The notes under the pieces were generated by a model, which saw only the letters and a program-made list of their open reading frames with translations, was not told the origin of the DNA and ran no database searches. Shown here one piece after another: positions 54,595-63,525 of a stretch of DNA of 64,000 bases. Source of the DNA: Desulfovibrio sp. (GTDB taxonomy: Bacteria > Desulfobacterota > Desulfovibrionia > Desulfovibrionales > Desulfovibrionaceae). The stretch covers positions 51,346 through 115,345 of the forward strand of contig JAITSV010000006.1 of assembly GCA_031287575.1 (NCBI GenBank), given 5' to 3'. Both the position numbers and the translations under genes were made by a program. Each line of letters starts with the position of its first letter. The first letter of the stretch is position 1.

Positions 54595-54897
54595 ACGGCC
54601 TTCCTGTGTTGCGGTGATGGGGGCGGGGTTGCCTTGCTGTCTTGCGCCTCCGGCGGGCAGGGGGCCTTAGCACCCCGCACCCCCCTTCCGGGGTCCGCTA
54701 CGGAGCCGGAGGGACGTGCCCCCGGAAAATCGAAGTCTGTGCTGATGCGGTCTGCCGCGCACCCCGCCGCCGTGGCGACGGTGCCGCGCCTTGCTCCTGC
54801 CCGCGCGTACGGTGCGGCACGCAACAGGATTTTCGTTCTCCGGCAAAGGAAGCCGGCTCCACGACGCCGGAGAACGAAAGGACGGAGCGTGCAATGC
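54595..54897. other. Intercistronic region with large stem-loops
   Basis: 303 bp between potD and patA. It holds a perfect 14-bp inverted repeat TTTCGTTCTCCGGC (54831-54844) / GCCGGAGAACGAAA (54866-54879) and GTGCCGC/GCGGCAC arms (54781-54787 and 54814-54820). A 3' processing or partial-termination site that keeps potD mRNA above patA is plausible. Confidence 0.5.
54823..54879 (-). repeat. Stem-loop element after potD, copy 2
   Basis: 14-bp perfect arms around an AGCCGGCT palindrome, 19 nt after the potD stop. Its left arm region shares the words GGATTTT, GTTC, GGCAA, GGAA with 53113-53145. Confidence 0.55.
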
Positions 54898-55941
54898 CTA
54901 CCGGGTCTTGATCATGGTCCAAAGCTCGTCATACAGCCGGTTGTCCTTGCCCAGGTCGCGCAGCAGTTGCAGCTTGTTCACGTACTCCTTGGTCGGGTAG
55001 ATGGCCGGATTGGCCAGGTCCTCGGGAGTGATGAATTCCTTGGCGGCCTTGTTGGGCGTGGGGTACTGCGTCCAGTTGGACAGGTGCGCGCCGTTCCTGG
55101 CGTCGAGCACGTAGTTGATGAACGTGTGGGCCGCTTCGGGGTTGGGGGCCTTGGCGGGAATGCACAGGTTGTCCACCCACATCACCGCGCCTTCGGCGGG
55201 GTTGGCGAAGCCGGAGGTGGGGTCTTCGGCCACGGCGCGCAGGCCGTCGCCGTTGTAGACGATGGCGGCCACGGCGGTGCCGGCCACCACCTTGCTGCGG
55301 GCGCCGGTGCCCACTTCAAAGCCCTGGAAGTACTTGCTCTTCTTCACCTTCAGCATCATGTCGGCCAGGGCCTTGAGGTCCGCCGGGTTGGTGGTGTTCA
55401 CGTCCTTGCCCATGTAGACCAGGGCGCTGCCCAGCATTTCACGCACCGAATCGATGAGCACGAAGGGCCCGGCCTGTTTCTTCTCGTCGAACATCACGGC
55501 CCACGAGGGCGGGTCGCCGGGCACCTTGCCCTTCTTGTACATCATGCCCAGGGTGCCCCACTGGTAGGCTACGCTGTGGGTGTTGCCCGCGTCGTACTTG
55601 GGGTTCACGAACAGGTCGTCCAGGTTCTTGATGTTGGGCACCTTGGCGTGGTCGATCCTGGCCAGCAGGCCCAGGTTGACCATGGTGGGCAGCAGGTAGT
55701 CCGAGGGCACCACGATGTCGTACTGCGAAACGCCGCCCGCCTGGAGCTTGGCGATCATTTCCTCCATGGACTCGTAGTAGTCCACGCGCACGTTGATGCC
55801 GGTTTCCTTTTCGAAATTGGGGACGAAGTCCTCCGGCATGTACTCGGACCAGATGAAGATGCGGAGTTCCTTGTCAGCGGCCATAGCCATGTTTGCGGCG
55901 AGCAGGACCATCGCCAGCGCCATGAAGAGAATCTTGCGCAT
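54898..55941 (-). CDS. potD: Polyamine ABC transporter, periplasmic binding protein PotD
   Basis: 347 aa. Signal peptide MRKILFMALAMVLLAANMAMAA; mature start DKELRIFIWSEYMPEDFVPNFEKETGI is typical of PotD/PotF, with YDIVVPSDYLL, YQWGTLGMMY and AVMWVDNLCIPAKAPN. It binds spermidine or putrescine in the periplasm and delivers it to PotBC. It starts 3 nt after the potC stop. Confidence 0.95.
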   Translation of the reverse strand: MRKILFMALAMVLLAANMAMAADKELRIFIWSEYMPEDFVPNFEKETGINVRVDYYESMEEMIAKLQAGGVSQYDIVVPSDYLLPTMVNLGLLARIDHAKVPNIKNLDDLFVNPKYDAGNTHSVAYQWGTLGMMYKKGKVPGDPPSWAVMFDEKKQAGPFVLIDSVREMLGSALVYMGKDVNTTNPADLKALADMMLKVKKSKYFQGFEVGTGARSKVVAGTAVAAIVYNGDGLRAVAEDPTSGFANPAEGAVMWVDNLCIPAKAPNPEAAHTFINYVLDARNGAHLSNWTQYPTPNKAAKEFITPEDLANPAIYPTKEYVNKLQLLRDLGKDNRLYDELWTMIKTR

Positions 55942-55944
55942 GGA

Positions 55945-56745
55945 TCACTCCTTGTTGGTTTTGCGGGTTACCCGCTCCGAGATCATGACCAGGATGACGG
56001 TGACGCAGAGCGCCAGCGTCGAGAGCGCGTGGATGTCCGGGGTCACGCCGCGCCGCACGGTGGCGTAGATGTACAGCGGCAGGGTGACCGAGGTGGGACC
56101 GGCGGTGAAGAAGCTGATGACGAAGTCGTCCAGCGAAAGGGTGAAGGCCAGCATGGCCCCGCCCACGATGCCGGGCTTCAGCAGCGGCAGCATGACGTGG
56201 CGCATGATGTAGGCGTTGTCCGCGTACAGGTCGCGCGCGGCTTCCTCGATGTCGGTGGAAATGGAGGCCAGCCGCGCGCCCACCACCAGCGCCACGAAGG
56301 ACACCTGGAAGGTCACGTGGCCGATGATCATGTTCAGCATGCCCGGCTCGAACACCGAAAAGACCATGCGCAACAGGCCGAAGGCCACGGCCAGCGCGGC
56401 GGCGAAGACGATTTCCGGCGTCACCACCGGCAGGTGCAGGTTGATGTCCAGCAGGGTGTACACCCGGCGCGACCAGGGGTAGCGCTTCAGCCCGATGGCC
56501 AGCACCGTGCCCAGCACCGTGGCGATGACGGTGGACACCCCGGCCAGGAACAGGGTGTTCCACGCGGCCTCCAGGATCTGCTCGTTGGCGAACAGGCGCT
56601 GGTACCACTTCAGGGTAAAGCCCTGCCAGGTCAGCCCGAAGCGCGAGGCATTCACCGAGAACACGGCCACGGCCAGCAGCGGCACGTACAGGAACACCAG
56701 CGAGCCCACGGCGGTGAAGGGGACGATCCAGTGAAAGCGCCTCAT
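55945..56745 (-). CDS. potC: Polyamine ABC transporter permease PotC
   Basis: 266 aa, start at 56745 overlapping the potB stop (ATGA). About six transmembrane helices and the inner-membrane transport (EAA) loop at EEAARDLYADNAYIMRHVMLPLLKPGI, which docks PotA. The closing part LDDFVISFFTAGPTSVTLPLYIYATVRRGVTPDI is PotC-like. Confidence 0.94.
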   Translation of the reverse strand: MRRFHWIVPFTAVGSLVFLYVPLLAVAVFSVNASRFGLTWQGFTLKWYQRLFANEQILEAAWNTLFLAGVSTVIATVLGTVLAIGLKRYPWSRRVYTLLDINLHLPVVTPEIVFAAALAVAFGLLRMVFSVFEPGMLNMIIGHVTFQVSFVALVVGARLASISTDIEEAARDLYADNAYIMRHVMLPLLKPGIVGGAMLAFTLSLDDFVISFFTAGPTSVTLPLYIYATVRRGVTPDIHALSTLALCVTVILVMISERVTRKTNKE

Positions 56746-57653
56746 GCCACGCCCCCCTCCCCGCTGTGCTTGCGCTGCACGCGCAGGCCCACCAGGGTCA
56801 GCACCATCAGCGCAAGGCTTACCGCCGCGCCGAAGGGCCAGTCGCGGCTGGTGCCGAACTGCTGCTGGATCAGGTTGCCCACCAGCATGTACTTGGCCCC
56901 GCCCAGCAGGTCGGGCACCACGAACATGCCCATGGCCGGAATGAAGGTAAGCGTGATGCCCACGGAAAGGCCGGGCACCGTCTGCGGCCAGATGGCGTGC
57001 CAGAAGATGCGCGCGCGCCCGGCGTACAGGTCTTTCGCGGCCTCCACCAGCGCCCAGTCCAGCTTTTCGACGTTGGCGTACAGCGGCATGGCCACGAAAG
57101 GCAGAAAGGTGGCCACCATGCCGAGGTACACGGCGAACGCGCTGGGATAGAGCGGCGAACCTTCCGGAATGATGCCGAGCACGGCGGCGAATTTGGCGAA
57201 GGGCAGTTGCGGGGCCAGCACCAGCAGCCACGCGTAGGCCCGGATGACCAGGTTGGTCCAGAACGGGATGATGATCAGCGTCAGCCAAAAATAGCGCTTT
57301 TCCGGCGCGCGGTTGGCGATGTGGAAGCACAGCGGGTAGGCCAGCAGCACGCAGATCAGCGTGCTCCAGAAGGCCACCCACACGCTGCGGAAGAGAATCC
57401 ACAGGTAGTCGGCGGACCAGCCGTAGCTGCTGAAGCCCAGCAGCCGGGTGAAGTTGTCCGGCGAAAACACCCACTCGATCTGCCCGTAGTCGCCGCGCGT
57501 GGTCATGCTGACCACGATCAGCAACAGGCTGGGCAGCGCGAGAAAGAGCAGTATCCACAGCATGCCCGGCGCCGCCAGGTACATGCCGCGCCGGATCAGC
57601 CGCAGCCGGGTGGTGAGCTCGCCGTTCCAGACGAGATGGTGGTGGCTACTCAT
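56742..57653 (-). CDS. potB: Polyamine ABC transporter permease PotB
   Basis: 303 aa from the ATG at 57653, overlapping potA by 8 nt. Six predicted helices, with the EAA loop at VEAAKDLYAGRARIFWHAIWPQTVPGL. It pairs with PotC to form the channel. The N-terminus MSSHHHLVWNG has a His run. Confidence 0.93.
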   Translation of the reverse strand: MSSHHHLVWNGELTTRLRLIRRGMYLAAPGMLWILLFLALPSLLLIVVSMTTRGDYGQIEWVFSPDNFTRLLGFSSYGWSADYLWILFRSVWVAFWSTLICVLLAYPLCFHIANRAPEKRYFWLTLIIIPFWTNLVIRAYAWLLVLAPQLPFAKFAAVLGIIPEGSPLYPSAFAVYLGMVATFLPFVAMPLYANVEKLDWALVEAAKDLYAGRARIFWHAIWPQTVPGLSVGITLTFIPAMGMFVVPDLLGGAKYMLVGNLIQQQFGTSRDWPFGAAVSLALMVLTLVGLRVQRKHSGEGGVA

Positions 57654-58668
57654 GCAGGGGCACCAGCGCGCCGGGCAGCAGTTCGATCCATATCTCGTCA
57701 CCCTTGGCGATACCCCTGCGCGGCGCGGCGCTCATGCGCAGGTTGCCGGGTTCGAGCCACACCTCCATCCTGTCGCCCCGGTAGAAGGCCTCGGTCACGC
57801 GGACGCGCAGTCCGTTCACCGCCGGGCGTTCGGGGTGGAACACGATGTTTTCCGGGCGGATGGCCAGTTCGCCCTGTTCCCACGCGGGCGGGCTGTCCAG
57901 CCGCAGCAGGCCCAGTTCCGTTTCCACGCCGCCCTCGGCGCGGCGCCCGGCGATGATGTTGGCCTTGCCCAGAAAGTCGGCCACGTAGCGGTTCACCGGG
58001 CGCTCGTACAGTTCGCGCGCGGGCGCGCACTGCACCACCCGGCCCTGGCGCATCACCGCGATGCGGTCGGACACGGTCAGCGCCTCTTCCTGGTCGTGGG
58101 TGACCAGGATGAAGGTCTTGCCCAGCTTCTGCTGCAACTGGCGCAGTTCGGCCTGCACGGCGTGGCGCAGCTTGGCGTCCAGCGCGGACATGGGCTCGTC
58201 GAGCAAGAGCACCTCCGGCTCGTTGACCAGGGCGCGGGCCAGGGCCACGCGCTGCTTCTGGCCGCCGGAAAGCTGGCTGGGCAGGCGGTCCTTCTTGTCT
58301 TCCATGTGCACCATGGCAAGGGCGGCCATGACCTTTTCCGTCACCACCGCGCCGGTCATGCGGCGCGAACGCATGCCGAAGGCCACGTTCTCGAACAGGG
58401 TCAGGTGCGGGAACAGCGCGTAGCTCTGGAACACCGTGTTCACGTTGCGCTCGTTGGCGGGCAGCGTGGTCACGTTGTTGCCGGTCAGCATCACCGTGCC
58501 GGAGTCGGGCAGCTCCAGCCCGGCGATGATCCGCAGCAGGGTGGTCTTGCCACAGCCGGAAGGCCCCAGCAGGGTGAAGAATTCGCCGCGCTCGGTGACC
58601 AGGTCCACGTTGTGCAGGGCCTCCACCTCGCCGTAATTCTTGTAGATGGCGTATGCCTCAAGGCTCAT
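57646..58668 (-). CDS. potA: Polyamine ABC transporter ATPase PotA
   Basis: 340 aa, start at 58668 (CAAGGAG 6 nt upstream). Walker A LLGPSGCGKTTLL, signature LSGGQKQRVALARALV, Walker B VLLLDEPMSALD, switch His in VTHDQEE, and a C-terminal TOBE domain (LAIRPENIVFHPE). It powers polyamine uptake. It follows gabT by 150 bp. Confidence 0.95.
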   Translation of the reverse strand: MSLEAYAIYKNYGEVEALHNVDLVTERGEFFTLLGPSGCGKTTLLRIIAGLELPDSGTVMLTGNNVTTLPANERNVNTVFQSYALFPHLTLFENVAFGMRSRRMTGAVVTEKVMAALAMVHMEDKKDRLPSQLSGGQKQRVALARALVNEPEVLLLDEPMSALDAKLRHAVQAELRQLQQKLGKTFILVTHDQEEALTVSDRIAVMRQGRVVQCAPARELYERPVNRYVADFLGKANIIAGRRAEGGVETELGLLRLDSPPAWEQGELAIRPENIVFHPERPAVNGLRVRVTEAFYRGDRMEVWLEPGNLRMSAAPRRGIAKGDEIWIELLPGALVPLHE

Positions 58669-58818
58669 GCGTACTCCTTGCGTGCGGCCCGTACTGTAAG
58701 GCCATGGGGGGCCAGGGGGGGGGGCATTCCGAAGTGCGTCGTCTTCTCGCAGCCGACCGACCTCAGGCCACGGGGCAAGCGGACAAGGCCTGCCGACGGG
58801 CAAAGCCCCCCCGCTGCC

Positions 58819-60129
58819 CTAGCCCTTGCCGCGGAAAACTTCGGACATGGTGTCGTGCAGAATGGCCAGGCCGCGCGCCAGTTCGTCCTGCCCGATGACC
58901 AGGGGCATCAGCATGCGCAGCACGTTGCCGTGGTGCCCGCAGGACAGGATGAGCAGGCCGCGTTCCGCGCAGCGGGCCACGACGGCCTTGGCCTCCGCCC
59001 CGGCGGGCTCGCGGGTGGCGCGGTCGCGCACCAGTTCCAGCGCCAGCATGGGGCCCATGCCGCGAATGTCGCCGATGCAGTCCATCTCGTCCGCCCAGGC
59101 GGCAAAGGTGGCCCGCAACGATTCGCCCAGGGCGCGGCCCGTTTCCAGCAGCCGTTCCTTTTCGAACACGTCCAGCACGGCCAGGCCCGCCGCGCAGGAC
59201 ACCGGATTGCCGCCGTAGGTGCCGCCAAGGCCGCCGGGATCGGGGGCGTCCATCAGTTCGGCGCGGCCCACCACGGCGGAAAGGGGCATGCCGCCGCCAA
59301 GGCTTTTGGCCACCAGGGTGATGTCCGCCGCCACGCCGTGCTGCTCCATGGCGAACATGGTGCCGGTGCGGCCCACCCCGGTCTGGATTTCGTCGGCGAT
59401 GAACACGATGGAGTGCTTGTGGCAGATTTCCATGAGCCGCTTGAAATAGCCGGGCGGCGGCACGATGAAGCCGCCCTCGCCGGTCAGCGGTTCCACGATC
59501 AGGCAGGCCACCTGGTCGGGGGAAACATGGTCGATGAAGAAGCTTTCGAGGTGGTCGGCGCAGGCCAGGCCGCAGTCGGGATGGGTGCGGCCCATGGGGC
59601 AGCGGTAGCAGTAGGCGTATGGCATGCGGTACACTTCCGGGGCGAAGGGACCGAAGCCGCGCTTGTAGTTGTTGACCTTGCTGGTCAGGCTCATGGCCAG
59701 CAGGGTGCGGCCATGGAAGCCCGTCTCGAAGGCGATGACGCCCTGCCGCCCGGTGGCGCGCCGGGCGATCTTGACGGCGTTTTCCACGGCCTCGGCGCCG
59801 CTGTTCAGGAACAGGGTCTTCTTGGGGAAGTCGCCGGGGGTCAGCGCGGCAAGCCGCTCGGCAAGGGCCACGTACGGCTCGTACATGGCGATGTGGAAGC
59901 AGGAATGCAGCAGCTTTCCGGCCTGGTCGCGCACGGCGGCCACCACGTCCGGGTGGCAGTGCCCCACGTTGTTGACGCCGATGCCGCCGATGAAATCGAT
60001 ATATTCGCGACCCTCAACGTCGCGGATGACCGCACCCGACGCGGATGCGGCGAAACAGTCGCAGAGGTTCCCGACCCCACGCGGGACAGCGGTGCGACGG
60101 CGCTCCAGGAGAGAAGAGGAAGAGGACAT
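58819..60129 (-). CDS. gabT: 4-aminobutyrate aminotransferase-like class III enzyme
   Basis: 436 aa from the ATG at 60129 (a TTG at 60153 is the alternative). LFLNSGAEAVENAVKIARRATGR, ETGFHGRTLLAMSLTSK, VEPLTGEGGFIVPPPGY, IADEIQTGVGRTGTMF and the Lys in LVAKSLGGGMPLSAVVG are those of GabT. It converts GABA plus 2-oxoglutarate to succinate semialdehyde plus glutamate. A Cys-rich stretch YCYRCPMGRTHPDCGLAC near residue 175 is found in a bacterial GabT subgroup. First gene of the long minus-strand polyamine locus, next to a sigma-54-type promoter. Confidence 0.9.
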   Translation of the reverse strand: MSSSSSLLERRRTAVPRGVGNLCDCFAASASGAVIRDVEGREYIDFIGGIGVNNVGHCHPDVVAAVRDQAGKLLHSCFHIAMYEPYVALAERLAALTPGDFPKKTLFLNSGAEAVENAVKIARRATGRQGVIAFETGFHGRTLLAMSLTSKVNNYKRGFGPFAPEVYRMPYAYCYRCPMGRTHPDCGLACADHLESFFIDHVSPDQVACLIVEPLTGEGGFIVPPPGYFKRLMEICHKHSIVFIADEIQTGVGRTGTMFAMEQHGVAADITLVAKSLGGGMPLSAVVGRAELMDAPDPGGLGGTYGGNPVSCAAGLAVLDVFEKERLLETGRALGESLRATFAAWADEMDCIGDIRGMGPMLALELVRDRATREPAGAEAKAVVARCAERGLLILSCGHHGNVLRMLMPLVIGQDELARGLAILHDTMSEVFRGKG

Positions 60130-60193
60130 GGATGGTTGCCGCCTGTTTCGCAAGGTTGCCCCCAGCCAGCGCAGGGGGAATGGCGTTGCAGGA

Positions 60194-60208
60194 GCAAGCG
60201 GCGGACCA
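60194..60208 (-). promoter_or_regulatory. Sigma-54 (RpoN) promoter of gabT-pot operon
   Basis: On the minus strand TGGTCCGCCGCTTGC keeps the invariant GG and GC with 10 nt between them and matches TGGCACG-N4-TTGC at 9 of 11 defined positions. The predicted start is near 60183, about 54 nt before the gabT ATG. A sigma-54 activator gene lies directly upstream. Confidence 0.6.
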
Positions 60209-60272
60209 ACGGAATAATAGTCTTACATTTCATGGCATTAAACTTTCGGCACGATCTCCTGAAAAATGATTT

Positions 60273-60288
60273 GATTCAATATTGAATT
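60273..60288 (-). promoter_or_regulatory. Upstream activator site 1 (GATTCA-N4-TGAAT)
   Basis: GATTCA-ATAT-TGAATT, a near-perfect palindrome about 97 bp before the predicted gabT transcription start. It matches site 2 in half-site and spacing. Confidence 0.55.
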
Positions 60289-60329
60289 ATAATTTTCAGG
60301 AACATCATGTTTTTACAGATAAATTATAA

Positions 60330-60345
60330 GATTCATAAATGAATC
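60330..60345 (-). promoter_or_regulatory. Upstream activator site 2 (GATTCA-N4-TGAATC)
   Basis: GATTCAT-AA-ATGAATC, a perfect 16-bp palindrome, its centre 57 bp from that of site 1. Paired sites at such distances are typical for NtrC-type activators. Confidence 0.55.
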
Positions 60346-60630
60346 AAGATAATTGAAAGACAAAAATGTAATTCAACAGAGTGTCCGCCGAAAAACGACG
60401 TCTGCTCGCGCAGTGGGGAGTGTTCACTGCCACCATATTTTTGGATAAACTCTTTATTTTCAGCATTGTTATGTGATATATCAAAACAATCACAAAAATG
60501 TATCACCAAAAACAATACCGTATCTCAGCCAAGGTTTTTTCGCGCAAATTGAACGGAGCAGCACACTACGTTTTATGATATTTTGTTTTTTTGCCATGTT
60601 ATGAAAAATAAAAAATAAACAAAAATGTTA

Positions 60631-62151
60631 TTAACGCATCACGCGCACCCCCGGCCTCCCCTTGCCGTTCTCCGGCAGGTGCACGCCGTGGCGGGCCATC
60701 TTGCGCACCACCGTGGGCTGGCTGACCCCCAGATATTCGGCCATCTGGCGCGTGGTGCGGCAGCGCGCCGCGGCCCGCAGCAGAATTTCCCGCTCCACCG
60801 CCGCCAGTTCCTCTTCCAGCCCGGTTTCCCCGCCGACGAACGCGGGGCGCGTGCCCAATGATTCGGCCAGCGCGGCATCCAGCTGGTCGCCTTCCGCGAT
60901 GATCACCGCCTTCTTGAGCAGGTTGGCCAGTTCGCGCACGTTGCCCGGAAAAGGGTGCGATTGCAGCAGGCTCATGGAAACGGGGGTCAGCCGCTTGGTG
61001 GCGCGGAATTCGCCGTTCAGGCGGTCCAGTTCGCGCTGGGCCAGGGCCAGCATGTCTTCCGGCCGTTCGCGCAGCGGGGGGATGCGCACCACGTAGGTGG
61101 ACAAGCGGTAGTACAGGTCCTGCCGAAAGCGGCGTCCGGCGGCGTCGCGTTCCAGGTCGCGGTTGGTGGCGGTGACGATGGCGCAGTCCACGGCGCGCGG
61201 CTCGCGTCCGCCAAGGGGGTAGTATTCACGCTCGTCCAGGCATTTCAGCAACTTGGCCTGCACTTCCTGGGGCATGTCGCCCACCTCGTCCAGAAAGAAG
61301 GTACCGCCGCGCGCCAGTTCCAGCAGCCCTGCCCGCCCCTCTTGCGCGCCACTGAAGGCGCCGCGCTCGTAGCCGAACAATTCCGCCTCGAACAGCGCGG
61401 GCGGCAGCGCGGCGCAGTTCACCTGAATGAACGGCCCTTCGGCGCGGGGGCCGTGGCGGTGCAGGAACTTGGCCAGCAGTCCCTTGCCGGTGCCCGATTC
61501 GCCCAGGATGAGCACCTCGGGCGCGTCCAGCCGGGCCAGCTTCAGGCAGGTGGCCAGCAACTGGCGCATCTGCTTGCTTTCGGCCACGATGTCCCGGTCC
61601 GCCAGTTCCAGCAGCTTCAGTTCGGTCAGTTCCTCCTCGGCCTTGCGGAAGGCGCGGCGGGTTTCCTCCATGGTGTCGCGCATGTTGCGCAGGTCGGTCA
61701 CGTCGCGCTCGTGCACCACCACCAGTTCGATCTCGCCGGCATCGCCGAACACGGGCACGCCGGTGACGAACAGGTGCCGCCCGGTGCGGCCCGCCTGCTG
61801 CACGAAGCCCACCTGCCGCCGGTGCTGCAACACCTCCATGGTGGCCGAGCGGTCCACGATGCCCAACCCCACGATGGCCCGCACGTCCAGCCCCAGCACT
61901 TCTTCCGCGCGGATGCGGTTCAGCGTCAGCGAGGTCTTGTTCACGTCCAGCACGGTGCCGTCGCCCGCCGTGATCCAGATGCCGTCGCTGGCGGAGTCGA
62001 AGGCCGCGCGCAGGCGGCGCAGTTCTTCCCGGCAGGCGGCCGGGGCCGGGGCTTCCGGCTGGGCAGCGGGGCCGGTGGGGCCGATGGGGCCGATGGGGGT
62101 GGACACGCGGTTCGGGGCAACGCGGTTCGGGGTGCGGGACGATCTGGTCAT
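60631..62151 (-). CDS. Sigma-54-dependent transcriptional activator with PAS domain
   Basis: 506 aa, start at 62151 (GGAG 6 nt upstream). PAS domain at about 45-155, a short coiled coil, AAA+ domain with Walker A GESGTGKG (217-224), the sigma-54 contact loop GAFSGA (264-269; usual form GAFTGA), Walker B GTFFLDEVGDMP and the Arg-finger region, and a C-terminal helix-turn-helix TTRQMAEYLGVSQPTVVRKMARHG. The PAS domain may sense a small molecule of polyamine catabolism. It lies between gabT and the divergent aguB and is the likely activator of the locus. Confidence 0.9.
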   Translation of the reverse strand: MTRSSRTPNRVAPNRVSTPIGPIGPTGPAAQPEAPAPAACREELRRLRAAFDSASDGIWITAGDGTVLDVNKTSLTLNRIRAEEVLGLDVRAIVGLGIVDRSATMEVLQHRRQVGFVQQAGRTGRHLFVTGVPVFGDAGEIELVVVHERDVTDLRNMRDTMEETRRAFRKAEEELTELKLLELADRDIVAESKQMRQLLATCLKLARLDAPEVLILGESGTGKGLLAKFLHRHGPRAEGPFIQVNCAALPPALFEAELFGYERGAFSGAQEGRAGLLELARGGTFFLDEVGDMPQEVQAKLLKCLDEREYYPLGGREPRAVDCAIVTATNRDLERDAAGRRFRQDLYYRLSTYVVRIPPLRERPEDMLALAQRELDRLNGEFRATKRLTPVSMSLLQSHPFPGNVRELANLLKKAVIIAEGDQLDAALAESLGTRPAFVGGETGLEEELAAVEREILLRAAARCRTTRQMAEYLGVSQPTVVRKMARHGVHLPENGKGRPGVRVMR

Positions 62152-62578
62152 GACGGCTCCGGCAAGGGCTGCTTCGGGAATGGGGAAACCTGTCACGGAA
62201 ATGCCGCAGGCGGCGGGCAGCGACGCGATGCACCGTGCGGACGGACCGGTCCAGAACCGGCGTGCAGGCCGCCTGCATCCCGCTTCTAGCGCACCCGCCG
62301 CCAGACGGGCAACGCCGCGCAACACACCACAGTGCGTTCCGCCCCCGTTCAGCCACCCCCGATTACGAAAAATGTAAACCGCAACACCATCTTTTATTCC
62401 GGTACGATGCGGCATTCTTCAGCCTCGTCTCCGGCCGGTTTTCCGCCCTCTCCGCCGAAATTTTCATTTGAAGCCGGAGGGGCACGGGTCTAGGTTCGGA
62501 CCTTCGACACCATGGCCGCGCCGCGGCCCACCCCACAGCCCGCGCCACAGCTTGCGCCAGACATCGCCGGAGGACCGC
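62152..62578. other. Divergent region between activator gene and aguB
   Basis: 427 bp. No copy of the GATTCA palindrome and no clear sigma-54 or sigma-70 promoter was found by eye. Confidence 0.4.
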
Positions 62579-63523
62579 ATGGCCGAAATCATCGTCGCCG
62601 CCACCCAGATGGCCTGCACCGACAACGAATCCCGCAACATCGACCGCGCCTGCGAACTGGTGCGCGAGGCCGCCTCCACGGGCGCGCACATCGTGTTGCC
62701 GCAGGAACTGTTCTCCGGCCCGTACTTCTGCAAGGACGAGCTGCCGGAGCATTTCGCGCTGGCCCGCCCCCTGGACGAAAGCCCTGCCGTGCGCCGCATG
62801 TCGGCCCTGGCCGCCGAACTGGGCGTGGTCATTCCCGTCAGCTTCTTCGAGCGTTCCAACCAGGCCCATTACAACTCGCTGGCCATGATCGACGCCGACG
62901 GCAGGGTGATGGGGCTGTACCGCAAGTCGCATATTCCGCAGGGGCCCGGCTACGAGGAGAAGTTCTACTTCAGCCCCGGCGACACGGGCTTTCGCGTGTG
63001 GCGCACCCGCTACGGCACCGTGGGCGTGGGGGTGTGCTGGGACCAGTGGTTTCCGGAGTGCGCGCGGGCCATGGCCCTGCTGGGCGCGGACGTGCTGCTC
63101 TACCCCACGGCCATCGGTTCCGAACCCGCCGACCCGGCGTGCGATTCGTCCGGCCACTGGACCCGCACCATGCAGGGCCACGCCGCCGCCAACATGATGC
63201 CGCTGGTGGCGTCCAACCGGGTGGGCGAGGAATGCGGCAAGGATTTTTCCATGACCTTCTACGGCTCGTCGTTCATCGCCGGGCCGCAGGGCGAAATCGT
63301 GCGGCAGGCGGGCCGCAACGAGGAAGGCGTGCTGACGGCGTCCTTCGACTTCGAGGCCATCCGCGTGCAACGCGCCGGATGGGGCCTGTTCCGCGACCGC
63401 AGGCCCGACCTGTACCATCCCCTGCTGACCTTTGACGGGCTGGATGGCCTGCCCGGCGAAGGCGACGAGGACGGCGACGGCTGCGGCGACCATTGCGGCT
63501 GCGGGTGCGGCGGGGGGAACTAG
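62579..63523 (+). CDS. aguB: N-carbamoylputrescine amidase
   Basis: 314 aa, start at 62579 (CGGAGG 6 nt upstream). Nitrilase-superfamily triad Glu43 (LPQELFSGPYF), Lys116 (YRKSHIPQGPGYEEKFYF) and Cys153 (GVGVCWDQWFPE); the wording is that of AguB. It hydrolyses N-carbamoylputrescine to putrescine, CO2 and ammonia. The C-terminus has an added tail rich in Asp/Gly/Cys (DGCGDHCGCGCGGG), absent from typical members, that may bind metal. It is followed after 2 nt by an amidohydrolase gene. Confidence 0.94.
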   Translation: MAEIIVAATQMACTDNESRNIDRACELVREAASTGAHIVLPQELFSGPYFCKDELPEHFALARPLDESPAVRRMSALAAELGVVIPVSFFERSNQAHYNSLAMIDADGRVMGLYRKSHIPQGPGYEEKFYFSPGDTGFRVWRTRYGTVGVGVCWDQWFPECARAMALLGADVLLYPTAIGSEPADPACDSSGHWTRTMQGHAAANMMPLVASNRVGEECGKDFSMTFYGSSFIAGPQGEIVRQAGRNEEGVLTASFDFEAIRVQRAGWGLFRDRRPDLYHPLLTFDGLDGLPGEGDEDGDGCGDHCGCGCGGGN

Positions 63524-63525
63524 CC

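Larger units (their letters stand above)
60130..60630. other. AT-rich regulatory region between gabT and its activator gene
   Basis: 501 bp, A/T-rich, with the promoter and activator sites listed. A minus-strand open frame of 60 codons (60333-60515) crosses site 2 and has no ribosome binding site; it is not called. No clear terminator for the activator gene was found. Confidence 0.6.

Noticed and set aside
53203..57150. Very long plus-strand open frame opposite patA, potD, potC and potB
   Set aside because: Antisense frame kept open by high third-position GC; the translation is His/Gly/Gln/Arg-rich without any domain, while the minus strand encodes clear enzymes.
60480..60510. CRP-type site (TGTGA ... 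TCACA)
   Set aside because: The half-sites are 13 nt apart rather than 6, so it does not fit a CRP/FNR dimer site.
60333..60515. 60-codon minus-strand open frame in the AT-rich region before gabT
   Set aside because: Overlaps an activator palindrome, lacks a ribosome binding site and a recognisable product.
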